The translations under genes and the position numbers were made by a program. Below the pieces are notes generated by a model. That model searched no databases and was not told the origin of the DNA. It saw only the letters and a program-made list of their open reading frames with translations. Of a stretch of DNA of 64,000 nt, positions 43,637 to 54,466 are shown one piece after another; positions within the stretch are counted from its first letter, which is position 1, and each line of letters begins with the position of its first letter. This DNA comes from Selaginella moellendorffii (taxonomy: Eukaryota > Streptophyta > Lycopodiopsida > Selaginellales > Selaginellaceae): contig NW_003314359.1 of NCBI RefSeq assembly GCF_000143415.4, positions 349,437 to 413,436 of the forward strand, read 5' to 3'.

Positions 43637-45659
43637 CTGCCAGGCGCTAGTTGCTAGTGCACGTCCTTGTCCTGGTTTTTGTGGCTTCTTCAGTTGAACC
43701 CAGAGCTTCCGTGTTCGTGCCAATGTCTCGTGCAGACCCGATTTGTAGCACGTTTCTTGCTTGACATTCTGCGCGTGGGAGATGTATATGATAGATCGGA
43801 GGGGCGAGTTGCCTTTTATCAGGCGGACAACTCTTGTCTTGAAGACTTTCTTCACCTCCTCGCCCACCATAATATCCACAACTATCTCTTGCATCGCCAA
43901 GCTAGAATGCTGCCCGGAGACGGCATAGAACCGGATGTTCTGATCGTTTAACACCTTCCTATTGATCAAGTCTGGAAACCTCGTCTCGCCCTTCATTGTT
44001 CAGTAGTAGGGGATCACGTCTGCGATGTCGGGTGTTACTGGACTTGCCAGCATCTTCTGCTTCAGTTTTTCCACCCACTCATCAGATACTAGCCTGTGGT
44101 TGTATTTGCTTTGGATGTCGATACGGCTCACGTCGATTGTATATACTTTGTTGGAATAGTAACAAGTACTATTATCTGCGACGATTTTTGCTGCCTCTTC
44201 TTGCTCTTTCTGCTCTTTGCGGCTCTTCTTTTTGGTGGGTGTAGTGTTCGAACCCGAGGCAATGGCATCACTGAGGAGCTTCTTTTTTGAGCAGGAGAGT
44301 CGGACGTCGGCTTGAGCTTGACCACCCTTTTCTGCTTCGGGGTAGTTTCCAGATCGACCCCCTTCCCCTTCGCTTCGCGAACTGGAGGCACTCTCAACGG
44401 CTCAATGTTGGAATATAGTTTTTGAACATCGCCGTAGGTGAGGTCCGTGGATTCCATGTGATCTTCATAGACCCGCAGCGTCTTTGAAATTGTGGGCCTC
44501 CTGGACAACCTCTCCCTAGCTCCCTCTAGGAATTCCTCATAACCGCTGCCCCCCTCCGGGAAGCCGCTAAGATGTGCAAGGTGGATCTTGAAGGCGGACG
44601 CTGTCTCTACCACAAGTGCCAGTCCATATTCTTGCATGGAACTGCATGGAGTGTCTGTCACTTGGATGAGGATCCCCATGCATTCTTTTCTCCCACCATC
44701 TGTGTTGTACAGCCTTAGATCCTCGCCTTCCATCCCGAAAGTCCAACTGGTGAGCTCTTCCCCCTTCTCTGCATCCACATTGACAGTGGCTGGAAGAAGA
44801 ACGCAATTCCTCGCCTGTTCAGAAATGCACAACAATTAGAGCTGACAGATGAAAAGCTAGCAGCTAGAAATAACGTGAGGCCACACACCATTCACCACTG
44901 CATCAGATGTCTTGAGGCTGCATCCTAAGATGGCGTGAGGCTACACGCCATCTGTAACCGGACTGCACTCGAGAGCCCAATCGGTGCATGCCAATGTTGC
45001 TACTGAATGGCATGTGGCCTCATGCCATTTTCCACTTGGCCTAAAAGACTTACCATTTGAAGCCGAATGGAGGCGTGACAATCGAGGCCGGACTCGCTAG
45101 CGAATGTGCACTGTGTGTGTAGCGGATCTTAGCAGCAAGGCTACTCTACCACTTACAGTTGGAGAGTGGCGTTGAAATCTCCCGGGACGCCAAGTGGGCT
45201 GCGTGTGGGTGGCGGAGTGGGCGGCAGAGTTGGCGGCAAAGTTACAAACTGGGTGTGTCTTGAAGTGGACGCCGATGCACACGAGAAACCTGTAGAGAAG
45301 GTAGATGAGCGCGAATGTGAGCGTGATCGCGATGGGGAGCGCGAGTGTGCGAGCGCGAGTACGATGCAAAACCTAACCTCACACTCGCGAAATGTCACGA
45401 CGGTTGGTAATCCCGCAACGTCATCATTCCTCGGACTTGGGCGCCACCATTAATTTTTGGATCGCCGCGCGCATGCATGCACGTGAAATCCAAAAGAAAT
45501 CCGCAACGTCATCATTCCTCGGACTGCATGCACGCGAAATCCAAAAGAAAGATCATGATTGGGATATCATTTAATACCCTTGCTATATTTATACCATGCA
45601 TGATTGGATATTCCAAAGCATCTTGTATTTCCAAAAATGCCAGATGTTCAGCTAAATAA

Positions 45660-47585
45660 AGAATGGTATACAATGTCCTTCTTGATGACCCTGCAAAGAA
45701 GCATCTCAATCGGACACCACATGAGACCACATGAGCCTTACAATGTTTCAGGGGCATTTGCCATAGATCCGACCGTTATTTTGCTCCAAGATTCTACAGT
45801 TTGGTGTGCATTGACCTTTCCATCGACACTGCAAAGGGACATCACAATAAGATGCGGGATCACAAGAAACCAACTTCACTAACTCTGGTTTCACCAAAAT
45901 CTACGTAAGGAGTTATGAAATGAAAGGACCCTCTCTATTGAAATGTGTTTATGGTCCTGACATATCAAAGGATTTTGCATCAAGTTCTGTATTTGCATGT
46001 TTATCAAGCTACTAAATTGCTAAACCCTAAACCCTAAATATGTGGCAAATGCTGCGTGAAGAAAGATGCCCTTTCTGGGCAAATGCTTTAAGAGGCAGAT
46101 GCCGAGTAGTTACACGGCGAATAATCTTGGTGCGGATCGCTGACATGGCATGGCAAAGTTTGAATCACTGACATGGCACAGCTGGATCGAGGCAAGGACA
46201 TGATGTGACAAAGTTCAACGTCCGACAGCAAAGTCTAGAAGCTACTCAGTTTGAAATTTGTCAGAGGAATTATAAGATCTGGTTTGTCAGAGGATTTGAT
46301 GTGACGTTCAAGCGTGTGGGCTCATGCAATTTTGATCCCAAAAAATGCACCAAAAAATGCTTGGCGTCATCTGGCGTTATCTCTTGAATGGCGTGGGGCC
46401 GCATGCCATTTTCAGGGGCACATAGGAGTATATTCCTAGAATATTCTAACACATGCGAGATTTTTTTGAGTTTTCTGGAGATCCAACCGTTAGATCGCAA
46501 CTAGATTTTACAGAATGGTATACAATGTCTTTCTTGATGACCCTGCAAAGAAGCATCTCGATCAGACACCACATGAGACCACACGAGCCTTACAATGTTT
46601 CAGGGGCATTTGCCATAGATCCGACCGTTATTTTGCTCCAAGATTCTACAGTTTGGTGTGCATTGACCTTTCCATCGACACTGCAAAGGGACATCACAAT
46701 CAGATGTGGGATCACAAGAAACTAACTTCACTAACTCTAGTTTCACCAAGATCTACGTAAGGAGATATGAAATGAAAGGACCCTTTCTATTGAAATGTGT
46801 TTATGGTCCTAGGGGCATTGTGACATATCAAAGGATTTTGCATCAAGTTCTGTATTTGCATGTTTATCAAGCTACTGAATTGCTAAACCCTAAACTCTAA
46901 ACCCTAAACATGTGGCAAATGCTGCGTGAAGAAAGATGCCCTTTCTGGGCAAATGCTGTAAGAGGCAGATGCCGAGCAGATGTATCTCAGGCTAGCGAAG
47001 GGGACAAACGAAAGTTAGCTATAAACATGATGGGATGCAAATAGATTACTAGGCTGGTCCTGCGAAAATCAAAAACCATAATTGAAAATATTGAAAATGC
47101 AAAAAGAAAGGTTTATAATATTTTTGAATTTTAAGCAACCAAAGGAATGTAAGTAGGGCATGTGTTTGTAAGTTTAAAAATGCCTCAACCACTTAAATTC
47201 CCAAGTAAATAAAGCTGTTTCTATTTTTGGTACAGGTAAACTTTATAGCGTGTGGGCTCATGCAATTTTGAACCCAAAAATGCACCAAAAAATGCTCGAC
47301 TAGCATTATTCTTTGAATGGCGTGTGGCCTTATATTGCCATAAATGGACATACACACACAGCATAATTATTCCTTTACATGGTGAATAATCTTGGCGCGG
47401 ATCGCTGACACGGCATGGCAAAGTTCGAATCACTGACATGGCACAGCTGGATCGAGGCAAGGACATGATGTGACAAAGTTCAACCTTCGACAGCAAAGTC
47501 TAGAAGCTACTCAGTTTGAAATTTGTCAGAGGAATCATAAGATCTGGTTTGTCAGAGGATTTGATGTGACGTTCAAGCGTGTGTT
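45660..47585. repeat. Rearranged large direct duplication
   Basis: Block A (45660-46107) recurs at 46512-46980; block B (46111-46320) at about 47374-47583; block C with a palindrome (46314-46409) at 47242-47341. The order is A-B-C-A-C-B, so the second unit has been shuffled. Copies differ by a few per cent. Confidence 0.85.
46021..46039 (+). repeat. Telomere-like CCCTAAA run in repeat block A
   Basis: Two and a half units of the plant telomere repeat. The second copy of the block has a related run at 46883-46909. Confidence 0.75.
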
Positions 47586-47649
47586 ATTTTTGAATTCTTG
47601 AACTCATTCCTAGGTCTATCATTTTTGTGTGCCGTGTTCTTGGTTCCGC

Positions 47650-47850
47650 TGAGCGCAGTGAGCGCTGCTTGTGTAAGCGGCGTTGTGAGCTGTGGTTTAT
47701 GCGTCTACAAGCGGTTGCGGCATTGCAAGCGCCATTGCGAGCGGTAGTTTATGCGAGTGGCAGTTTGTGCGAGCGGCGCTACGAGCAGTTGCGGTGTTGC
47801 GAGCGGCACTACGAGTAGTTGCGGTGTTGCGAGCGGCACTGTCTTTGGTG
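47650..47850. repeat. 30-bp GC-rich minisatellite
   Basis: Units of tgcgagcggcgctacgag plus cagttgcggtgt repeat about 2.5 times cleanly (47768-47845), with diverged copies back to about 47650. Confidence 0.75.
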
Positions 47851-48203
47851 TGGCTACCGCTTCCTCTTGATATTCGGCACTTGTGCTTCATGGTATGTTC
47901 ACCATGGAATGGCTTAGGACCACATTTAGAAATGGCATGAGGCCACATGCCATCTTGGGCCCTTGCAATTTCATGGCTAGCGTATTGTCATGTATGTTTT
48001 TACTTGCCTGCAGCTGTGTGTATATCAAGATGGCATGAGGCCTCATGCCAATTTTGTGAATGCGAAATTTCACGTGGGTGTCAATAGCATGTTTGAATAA
48101 TGGCATGTGGCCTCATGCTATTGAGGTTGTTTGGTATGTTATGATTTAGGCCATTCTCCAATCATTTTTTGTATGGTCTTAACTTCTTTTCTGCACTTTC
48201 AGA

Positions 48204-51200
48204 ATGGCCTTCAGGGTTGGGGAAAAGGTTTATATTTTGAATGGTGGGAAGAGAGTTGCAAAAAGGACCCTTGTGTCTATGGATCAGAACTTTGTTATAC
48301 ACTGTCAAAGGCTTGGGGAAGGCAATGCTACTGTATCAGTAGAGACTGTCTTCGATGGGAATGTGGTCGCTATTGAACGAGGAGAGATGGTCGTCGGGGT
48401 AAATGTTGTTGTTGCCTTGAAAAATCTTCAGAAGAAAGCAGATGTTGGGGACAGCGCAAGTGCGACGCATGTTCCCTCCGTGGATCTTAAGAACCGTGCT
48501 ATATGGATTTAGGCAAAGGTGTTTCTAAACAACCCCGAGGGGGAGGTGGTAGCTGAGGGCTTAGCCACAGTTGTCGATCCAAGAGATGCGGTTGCTAATC
48601 AAGAATTGGGCTGGGATGATATTGGAGTTGCGATTTTAGAGGTTGTTGACACAGAAGAAAATAGTCTAACTATTGGAAGCATTGTGTGGTGGAAATTGAG
48701 GCACTTAGTGTTTGAGAATGTGAAGGATTCACAATCAAACACCACTACAACTGATGACAGAACATCTCTTCATGGGAAAAGAAAGTACACCTTCCAAAAG
48801 CGCAGCCAAAGGGATCTGAGCAACGAACCGAAAAGGCAGAAAATGGCGATGGAGGTTCGAATGGTCTTGACAGTTGCTTGTTGCAAGAGGAGGTGCTGTC
48901 AACATGCTGATTGGGATGCTATTGAAGAGGAGAGAGCAAGATACAAGACATTGTCCTGGAAGGCAGCTCGCAATTTTGTGTATGAGGCATTACGGTCATC
49001 TGTTGATGCTTCAGAACATTAGGTGGGGGGCATGGTCTTCCAGAGGGGTTTGGTCTACATGAAGGCATGGAGAATCATTTATGGAGTCCCTTGAACCACA
49101 TTCTATAGAATCAAAACTGAGTTCGAGGAACAAAGGGTTCAACAGGCAGTCCATGGGAACGATGGTACGCACAAAACCAGAGGTCATGTTGTATATGGAG
49201 AGGCAATCTTCAAGAGGTTTGTCGAGACATATAGCGAGTAGCAACCACATAAAACCCGCCTCTTGGAAGATGAAACACGAGACACCCAACAAGTTCTCCC
49301 TTCCATGTATACCAAGGGGGCCATATTGGAAGATGTGAATCGGGAACTCTAGAGTAATGGCTACAGGAAGCTGAGCCAATCTAAATTTAGTAGATTGTGG
49401 AGCAACAGGTTCAGGGATGTGAGTATAGGAAAGTACTCCAGCTTTTCAAAGTGTCATGAGTGCACTGCTATCAAAATGGCTTTGTCGAAGAATTCTTGCA
49501 GTGCTCAAGAGCGAGAGACGTTGGTTAGAAGGTGGCTCGACCACAACATCGAGCAGAGAAGCTACAGAACTGCATATTATCATAACAGGATTCTCTCCAT
49601 GGAGAGACTTGACTCTTACCTCTACATCATCCACGACAAAATGGACCAGAAAAAGACGTGCTTACCTCGACTCAATCCTGCCCCCAAGGCAATCTCTTCA
49701 TCCATGCAGCTGCCTGTGTCTCTGTTTGGCATAATCGCTCATGGGCATGGTGCCCAGAACTATGGGAACTTCTTTGTACCTCTATGGGGTGGCGGGGGTG
49801 CAAACATGATGATTGCGTCCCTAGCAAAACACTTAAGGTCTCTGCAAAGTGCGCAGACTGAGCTGAACGGCCAACCCTTGCATAAGGCCCTTGTTGATCG
49901 AACCCCATATAGGGTTCAGCTGGAGGAGGAGCAAAGGCTTGCAGTATCGCGTGGGGCCCCATGCCATCCCAGTGAATATGTTGGCCCTCAGATTGTAGGG
50001 TTATCACGTGAGGCCTCATGCCATTCCGATGAGGCTGGTCTCCCGGTGAATGCACAGCCTCATCCAAACGAAGCAGAATCTCAAGGAAGTTCTTGTGGCC
50101 GATGTGGCCTTCCACCCCATCTTCTGCTCCAAACAGACAATGCTGGCAGTGAGAACAAAAACATGTACGTCTTCGCGTACTTGGCGATGCTTGTTGCCAA
50201 AGGCATATTTGAAACGGTTACACTTGGCTTTCTCATGGTTGGGCACACTCATGAAGACGTCAATGCCATGTTTAGTCACCTGGCAGAGTCCCTCCGGCGA
50301 TCCAATGTCCTCACCCTCCCACAACTCTACGATGAATTCCAAAATTGTATCAAAGGCACTGTTGAAGCTGCACTTGTGACAGAGGTTCCAGACTTTAAGG
50401 GGTTTGTAAGAGGCTACATCAGGGACGGATCCGAAATGCTAATTGGCCACTCCAAGCCTCTTCAGTTTCATTTCAGCATGCGTGACAATGCTCCAGTGAT
50501 GAGGTACAAGATGAGAGAATGGGACACAGTGTGGCTGCCAGTGGACGGCATTGAACTCTTCAAGAGAGATCCCATAACTGGGGAACCTATGATTCCTCAG
50601 GGTTCCCCACGGCCGATGCACCCGGATGGACTCAAAGACCAGGAAAGTATAGTGGTCGGGATTAGACAGCATATTGCCTTTTGGAAGAGGGGGTTGGTGT
50701 TTGGTGGAGAATCCTATTTTAAGAGGTGCAAGCCTTTGCTCGAATACTGGGAGAAGATTATATCTGCTATCCAAAATGGGCCGGTTGTATATGAAGAATT
50801 GGAAGAGTCCTTTTGGCCAGAACCCAGAGCACCAGATAGTAGCGGAACAATGTCCTCTGGAAATGCAGTGACAGATAACGATGTTGAGGATCACTATTGT
50901 GGGCTGAGGAACAAGAAGCCGGATTCAGCATTCAATCCAGTACAAGTCTGCAAAGGAATGGTCGTGCTTGTCAGACCCAGTAATAAAAAACAAATGATAT
51001 GGGTGGGGCGCTGCATCACTGATATAGAGGAGGACGCGGAAACTAACTCCTTCAATGTAACTGTGGAGTGGTTCAAGCCAAGTTCCGGATATACGAAGGA
51101 TTGCCTAGAAAAGAGATGGGTGCTGAATCCAAGGGATCCTAGCATGAGCATATCGGTGGATAATGTTGTGCATGGTTGGATGCCGAAGCAGAGTGCCACC

Positions 51201-51272
51201 ATCACCTTGCCAGACCATGCAAGAGATGTAGCAAGAGCATTCATAACCCGGGTTCAAGGTGAGATTCATTAA
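48204..51272 (+). pseudogene. DUF7869-type transposon-linked protein, five in-frame stops
   Basis: One uninterrupted frame of 1022 codons with no frameshift but five stops: TAG 48510, TAG 49020, TGA 49092, TAG 49239 and TAG 49350. All are explicable by C-to-T change (CAG to TAG, CGA to TGA). Residues about 228-238 carry a Cys cluster (C-C-K-R-R-C-C). The core has D-K-M-D-Q-K-K-T (D478, D481), Q-T-D-N-A-G-S-E-N-K-N (D645) and G-H-T-H-E-D-V (E684, D685), the spaced acidic motifs of the eukaryotic family I know as DUF7869, thought to be RNase H-like and transposon-linked. Two palindromes (49946, 50003) lie inside the coding frame between the first and second acidic motifs. A spliced end is possible: donor at 51259 joined to GTGAACAATCC at 51311, ending at TGA 51343. 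Confidence 0.7.
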
Positions 51273-52400
51273 TATTCCTTTACTAAGTTTCTAATGTATT
51301 TTATTTCAAGGTGAACAATCCGAATCTGAATCAGAGGAGGCGTGATGGCATGTGGCCTTACGCCATTCCTAGGTGAGATGATACAAATAACAAGTATAAA
51401 TTCTTAGTTGTTCTAGCAAATCTTACTTAAAGTTCAAGGTGAACAAGCCAAATATAAATTCATCGGATTGTTATAACAAATTGCGAGGTGATGGCATGAG
51501 GCGATACGCCATTTGAGAGTGGTAGCCATTCCTATATGAGGTGAGTGAAATATTTATTAGAAATACCTCATTCAATTGTGCACTTCTAAGTCTTGGTCCA
51601 CTCAGTACTGTTTGTATGTTTCTATTTTAATTCTTTCTCTAAAATGTTATTTAGCATGTGGCTTCATGCCATTGCTCTCCACAATCATGCATTGAATTTT
51701 TCTATCCTTGCATAATACTTCTCCATATATATAGCATGTGCGCACATGTGATATGGTTCATTAGGCCTGATATAGTGTGTGAGGTAAAACAAAGATGATG
51801 TGACATATGCATTTATCAATCACACGTGCATAAATCTAATAATATGGCATGTGGCCCATATTAATGGCACATAAACCCATATTGTGGGCTTACGTGCTTT
51901 ATGTACCATCATTCCTTTGCAACGTGTGTGTTGGTTTCCTTTTATAACACAACGAACTCCATATTTTAGGGTGAAGAGCGTTCTCATGGCAAGCACAAAA
52001 TCTGTAAGTGAGGCAGAAAAGGAGACGGAGAAGGAGATAGGTGAAGATGTAGAATATATAAGTCTTCCAAACTCCCCATACTATACTCCAGGTGATCATT
52101 TTTCTGAACAAACGGCAACATTAACAACTATCGAGAACGCCCCAGTAACGTCAGAGACAACAATCCAAAGCAAAACAACTGACCCGGAGAAGGATGATAA
52201 TACCACTGAGAGTACCAAAAAGGAGGTGTCCACTAGCGCTTAGGCTTATAATGGCGTGTGCCCTCATGCCATTTACTTGATCATCAAATACCTTTTTCCC
52301 TTTGCACTAGTATATTTTAATACCGGTCTGAGAAATAGAATGGCATGTGCCCTCAGGCCTTTTACTAAATCAACTTTGAAAGAAATGCAAGCCTCTATGT
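51273..52400. other. Downstream region with repeated gene ends and palindromes
   Basis: The segment TTCAAGGTGAACAA plus a palindrome at 51305-51366 recurs at 51433-51512. An inverted relative is at about 52676-52720 (cggcttgttcaccttg). This suggests repeated duplication of the 3' end of the plus-strand gene. Confidence 0.55.
51986..52243 (+). CDS. Small acidic Thr/Glu-rich hypothetical protein
   Basis: Open frame of 85 residues from ATG (MASTKSVSEAEKETEKEIGE), rich in Glu, Thr, Ser and Lys, with no domain I recognise. A good acceptor (atattttag|ggtgaa) lies just upstream, so it may be a terminal exon of the plus-strand element gene rather than a gene of its own. A palindrome starts 8 bp after its stop. 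Confidence 0.3.
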   Translation: MASTKSVSEAEKETEKEIGEDVEYISLPNSPYYTPGDHFSEQTATLTTIENAPVTSETTIQSKTTDPEKDDNTTESTKKEVSTSA

Positions 52401-52930
52401 CGTAAAAAAAAGGTACTAGAGAAATTCCTTAATAATATGAATGTTATTTAGTTTCATGAAAATACACTAAGGGTCAAATGAGTTAAATGACTTCTCCAGA
52501 CTAGCAATGCCTCTTGCTACACCTTCACAATTAGATTCGTTAGAAAAAGATAACATTGAATAATATCTAAATGTTCTCACCATTAAGTTATATGTCTGGC
52601 TAATAGGAATGACGTTCATCTTGGAAAGCTCACCACACGCTTAATGAACAAACAAATAGTGTGTGCGTGCATGCCATCGCTCTTCTTTAGCTTCAGATTC
52701 GGCTTGTTCACCTTGACAATGAGATTTATTATACAACCAGATGAACTCAGTCTGGACACAAAGTCACCGCACTAGTCACCATGCCCCAGATATGTCTAGC
52801 CCCTGGACAAAAAACATATAATTTCACGTCATTTTCAAATACTTGAAAATTTGTACCTAGTCCCATTTTACTGAATAAATCCCACTTTAACGAAATAGAG
52901 CTTTATAATACAATATCTCATGTTATTTTG
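52401..52930. other. AT-rich non-genic region
   Basis: No gene recognised. It includes the inverted fragment of the element gene end (about 52676-52720). Confidence 0.35.
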
Positions 52931-53350
52931 TATAATCTTCCTCCCACAACTGAATATGATCTTGTCCTCAAGACAAATTGTTGCATTAGTCAAAAGTAGT
53001 GTATTAACTTGGTATCTTTGCTATTATTAAGTAGTAGTAGTTCAAGTTGGTTAAGTATAGACTCATAAAATGTTAAAGTCAGAAAAGTTGGATATCCATA
53101 TTGTACTTTAGTTGTTCACTTGTTATGATGTGGCTAAGATATTTAGTTTATTCATATTGCTTGCTAAGTTTATAGATGATTTCAAAGTTATAATCTTGAA
53201 GAAATAAAAACTATAAAGCAATTTTGTTGGTAAGGATGATTTTGTTAAAAAGGTGTAGAAGTGCTTTATGGTCCACTATGATCTTCACTTTATTACCATG
53301 TAGGTAATGTCAAAACTTCTAGAATGTGTAAACCATTTTGAGAACTTTTT
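52930..53350 (-). pseudogene. Ty3/gypsy RNase H and pol-end remnant
   Basis: In reverse complement the frame reads H-Y-L-H-G-N-K-V-K-I-I-V-D-H-K-A-L-L-H-L-F (about 53310-53245). It then continues F-L-Q-D-Y-N-F-E-I-I-Y-K (about 53205-53170). These are the classic gypsy RNase H motifs. TGA and TAG stand where Arg and Trp are usual. Near 52960 the frame L-E-D-K-I looks like the end of a gypsy polyprotein. The integrase is missing. Confidence 0.6.
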
Positions 53351-53959
53351 ATATGATGGTAATAGTTCATCTCAACTGAATTAAATGTTTGGTTGGTATA
53401 GTGGATTGGTTGATTTTTAAAAAAAATTTTTGTTGTGAATGAATCTGTCGCAAATGTGACTTCGGGTATCAAAAGTTATCTGTCGGCCAGTCCTTATGGA
53501 CACTCTTTTCTTACTGCCACGATGGCAGAAGGTTATTGCTGGACCCTTTATTAGTCCCTCTTGTTCAAGTGTTAGTAAACTGGGCTTAGTATCTGTACTT
53601 AGCCAGATGAGCATAAGGAAGGAATTTCTAAGTGTCTATTTAGTTGAGCATACTCGGCCCGGCTTGTTAGTTCTCTTTTGCTCTATCTTGCACTAGTTTG
53701 ACAAAAACCCTTGTGTATTGAGACTAATCCCTCAATATTGTTGAATAATAGCTTATAATGTCTGCCAAACACCCTCGCTATCATGCCCTTTGTGTTAGTC
53801 TCATTTTGGTCCCAAATGCTATTTATGGAAAGTGTCTAGATTTGCTCATTTGGCATATCTACAGAATGTAGAAATTGGCTTGAACATAATGGTGTTTGTC
53901 CCGTGTCTAAATTTGTAATCTAGTGCCATTCCATATTTAGTAAGTTTCAAGCTTGTCCC

Positions 53960-54466
53960 AAAGACTAACTCCTGATACTAAGGAAGGCTTGGGGTGAAAA
54001 GCCAAACCATGTGTTCCCCCAATTCTTGCCACATTCCTGACTCTCGCCAGATTCTTGACCTGCAGACCACATTCCTGACTCTCAAGACACTTCCCTATTC
54101 TTGACTCTCGATTTCCCGTATGATTCCTAAGTCTCAAGCCACATTCTTGATGATGATGTGGCACCTCCTCAACCTCAACTATATTTAGGCCATCCTCGAT
54201 CCAAGAGTGGTGGAGCTTCATCAACCTATAATATATATAGGTTAGCTTTGTTCCATTTCTCCACAATCTGAATCAACACCAGTTTAAGGCTTTTTCTTCG
54301 TTATTCACTAGCTTTTCTCTTTGTCTTTTGCATTTTCCAGTCCTGATCTTGTTGGAGGTCTTGACAATTTGATTCAAATTGTGTTTTTTTCGTTTTTTGC
54401 TTTAGCTCCTTTTGATTGTTTGACTGCCTTTGCCTTTTATCCCCCTTTTTTCTTTTTTCTTTTCCA
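53960..54466 (+). other. Putative 5' region (LTR/leader) of the outer gypsy element
   Basis: Carries repeated attcctgactctc / attcttgactctc motifs (53985-54150), a TATA-like run ataatatatatagg near 54230, and a pyrimidine-rich leader before the gag ATG at 54467. I could not define LTR ends or a primer site. Confidence 0.3.

Larger units (their letters stand above)
37663..44835 (-). pseudogene. Multi-exon transposon gene with C-terminal HAD (FCP1/NIF-like) domain, broken
   Basis: Reading leftward, open segments connect in order: 44835-44128, 43996-42617, 42617-42265, exons ending 42228, 42128, 41999 and 41807, the exon split by the solo LTR (41759 to 41563, resuming at 39793), then 39181-38540, 38546-38241 and about 38200-37663. 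The first 700 residues match nothing I know (for example KMTPGHIVTYEDLCTTLRAR, FVDK-like helices). A very acidic run (39490-39640) follows. The end is a HAD phosphatase fold: Y-C-I-V-F-D-L-N-G-V-L-F near 38510, LGVWTSMMRHNALTLL, KPIFVKPEAVVMNRTARSSE, and L-I-I-N-D-S-P. Asn replaces the second Asp of motif I and the first Asp of D-D-S-P, so catalysis is doubtful. Lesions: a 1-base loss in an A-run near 44284, TGA 44000-44002, TAG 42617-42619, TAG 39488-39490, probable TGA at 38240, and a frameshift near 38060. Confidence 0.6.
44836..48203. other. Middle region between the two divergent element genes
   Basis: Expected to hold both promoters. It is a mosaic of repeats: palindromes, a duplicated 24-bp run (cgcaacgtcatcattcctcg at 45414 and 45502), large direct repeats (45660-47585), short telomere-like runs, and a GC-rich 30-bp minisatellite near 47770. 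No intact gene. Confidence 0.55.
37607..52361. mobile_element. Composite element: divergent genes plus dispersed 22-bp palindromes
   Basis: This span is tied together by more than 20 copies of a 22-bp near-palindrome (half-site ATGGCRTGWGG followed by its reverse complement). Clear copies start at 37607, 38683, 38758, 41769, 41959, 43594, 44930, 45007, 46388, 47317, 47932, 48030, 48100, 49946, 50003, 51345, 51491 and 52251; decayed ones at 42101, 44870, 51651 and 52340. They occur only here, not in the gene-rich arm or in the LTR elements. The span carries a minus-strand gene (37663-44835) and a plus-strand gene (48204-51272) diverging from a 3.4-kb middle. Terminal inverted repeats and target duplications were not found, so the outer limits are those of the palindrome field. 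I interpret it as one DNA transposon or a cluster of relatives. Confidence 0.55.

Noticed and set aside
48204-49394. Stop-codon recoding (TAG read as Gln) in the plus-strand element gene
   Set aside because: Host genes in the window use normal stops, and the stops fit methylation-driven decay; recoding is unnecessary.
37607-52361. CRISPR-like array made of the 22-bp palindromes
   Set aside because: Spacing is irregular (tens to thousands of bases), there are no uniform spacers or cas genes, and the setting is a eukaryotic genome with introns and LTR elements.
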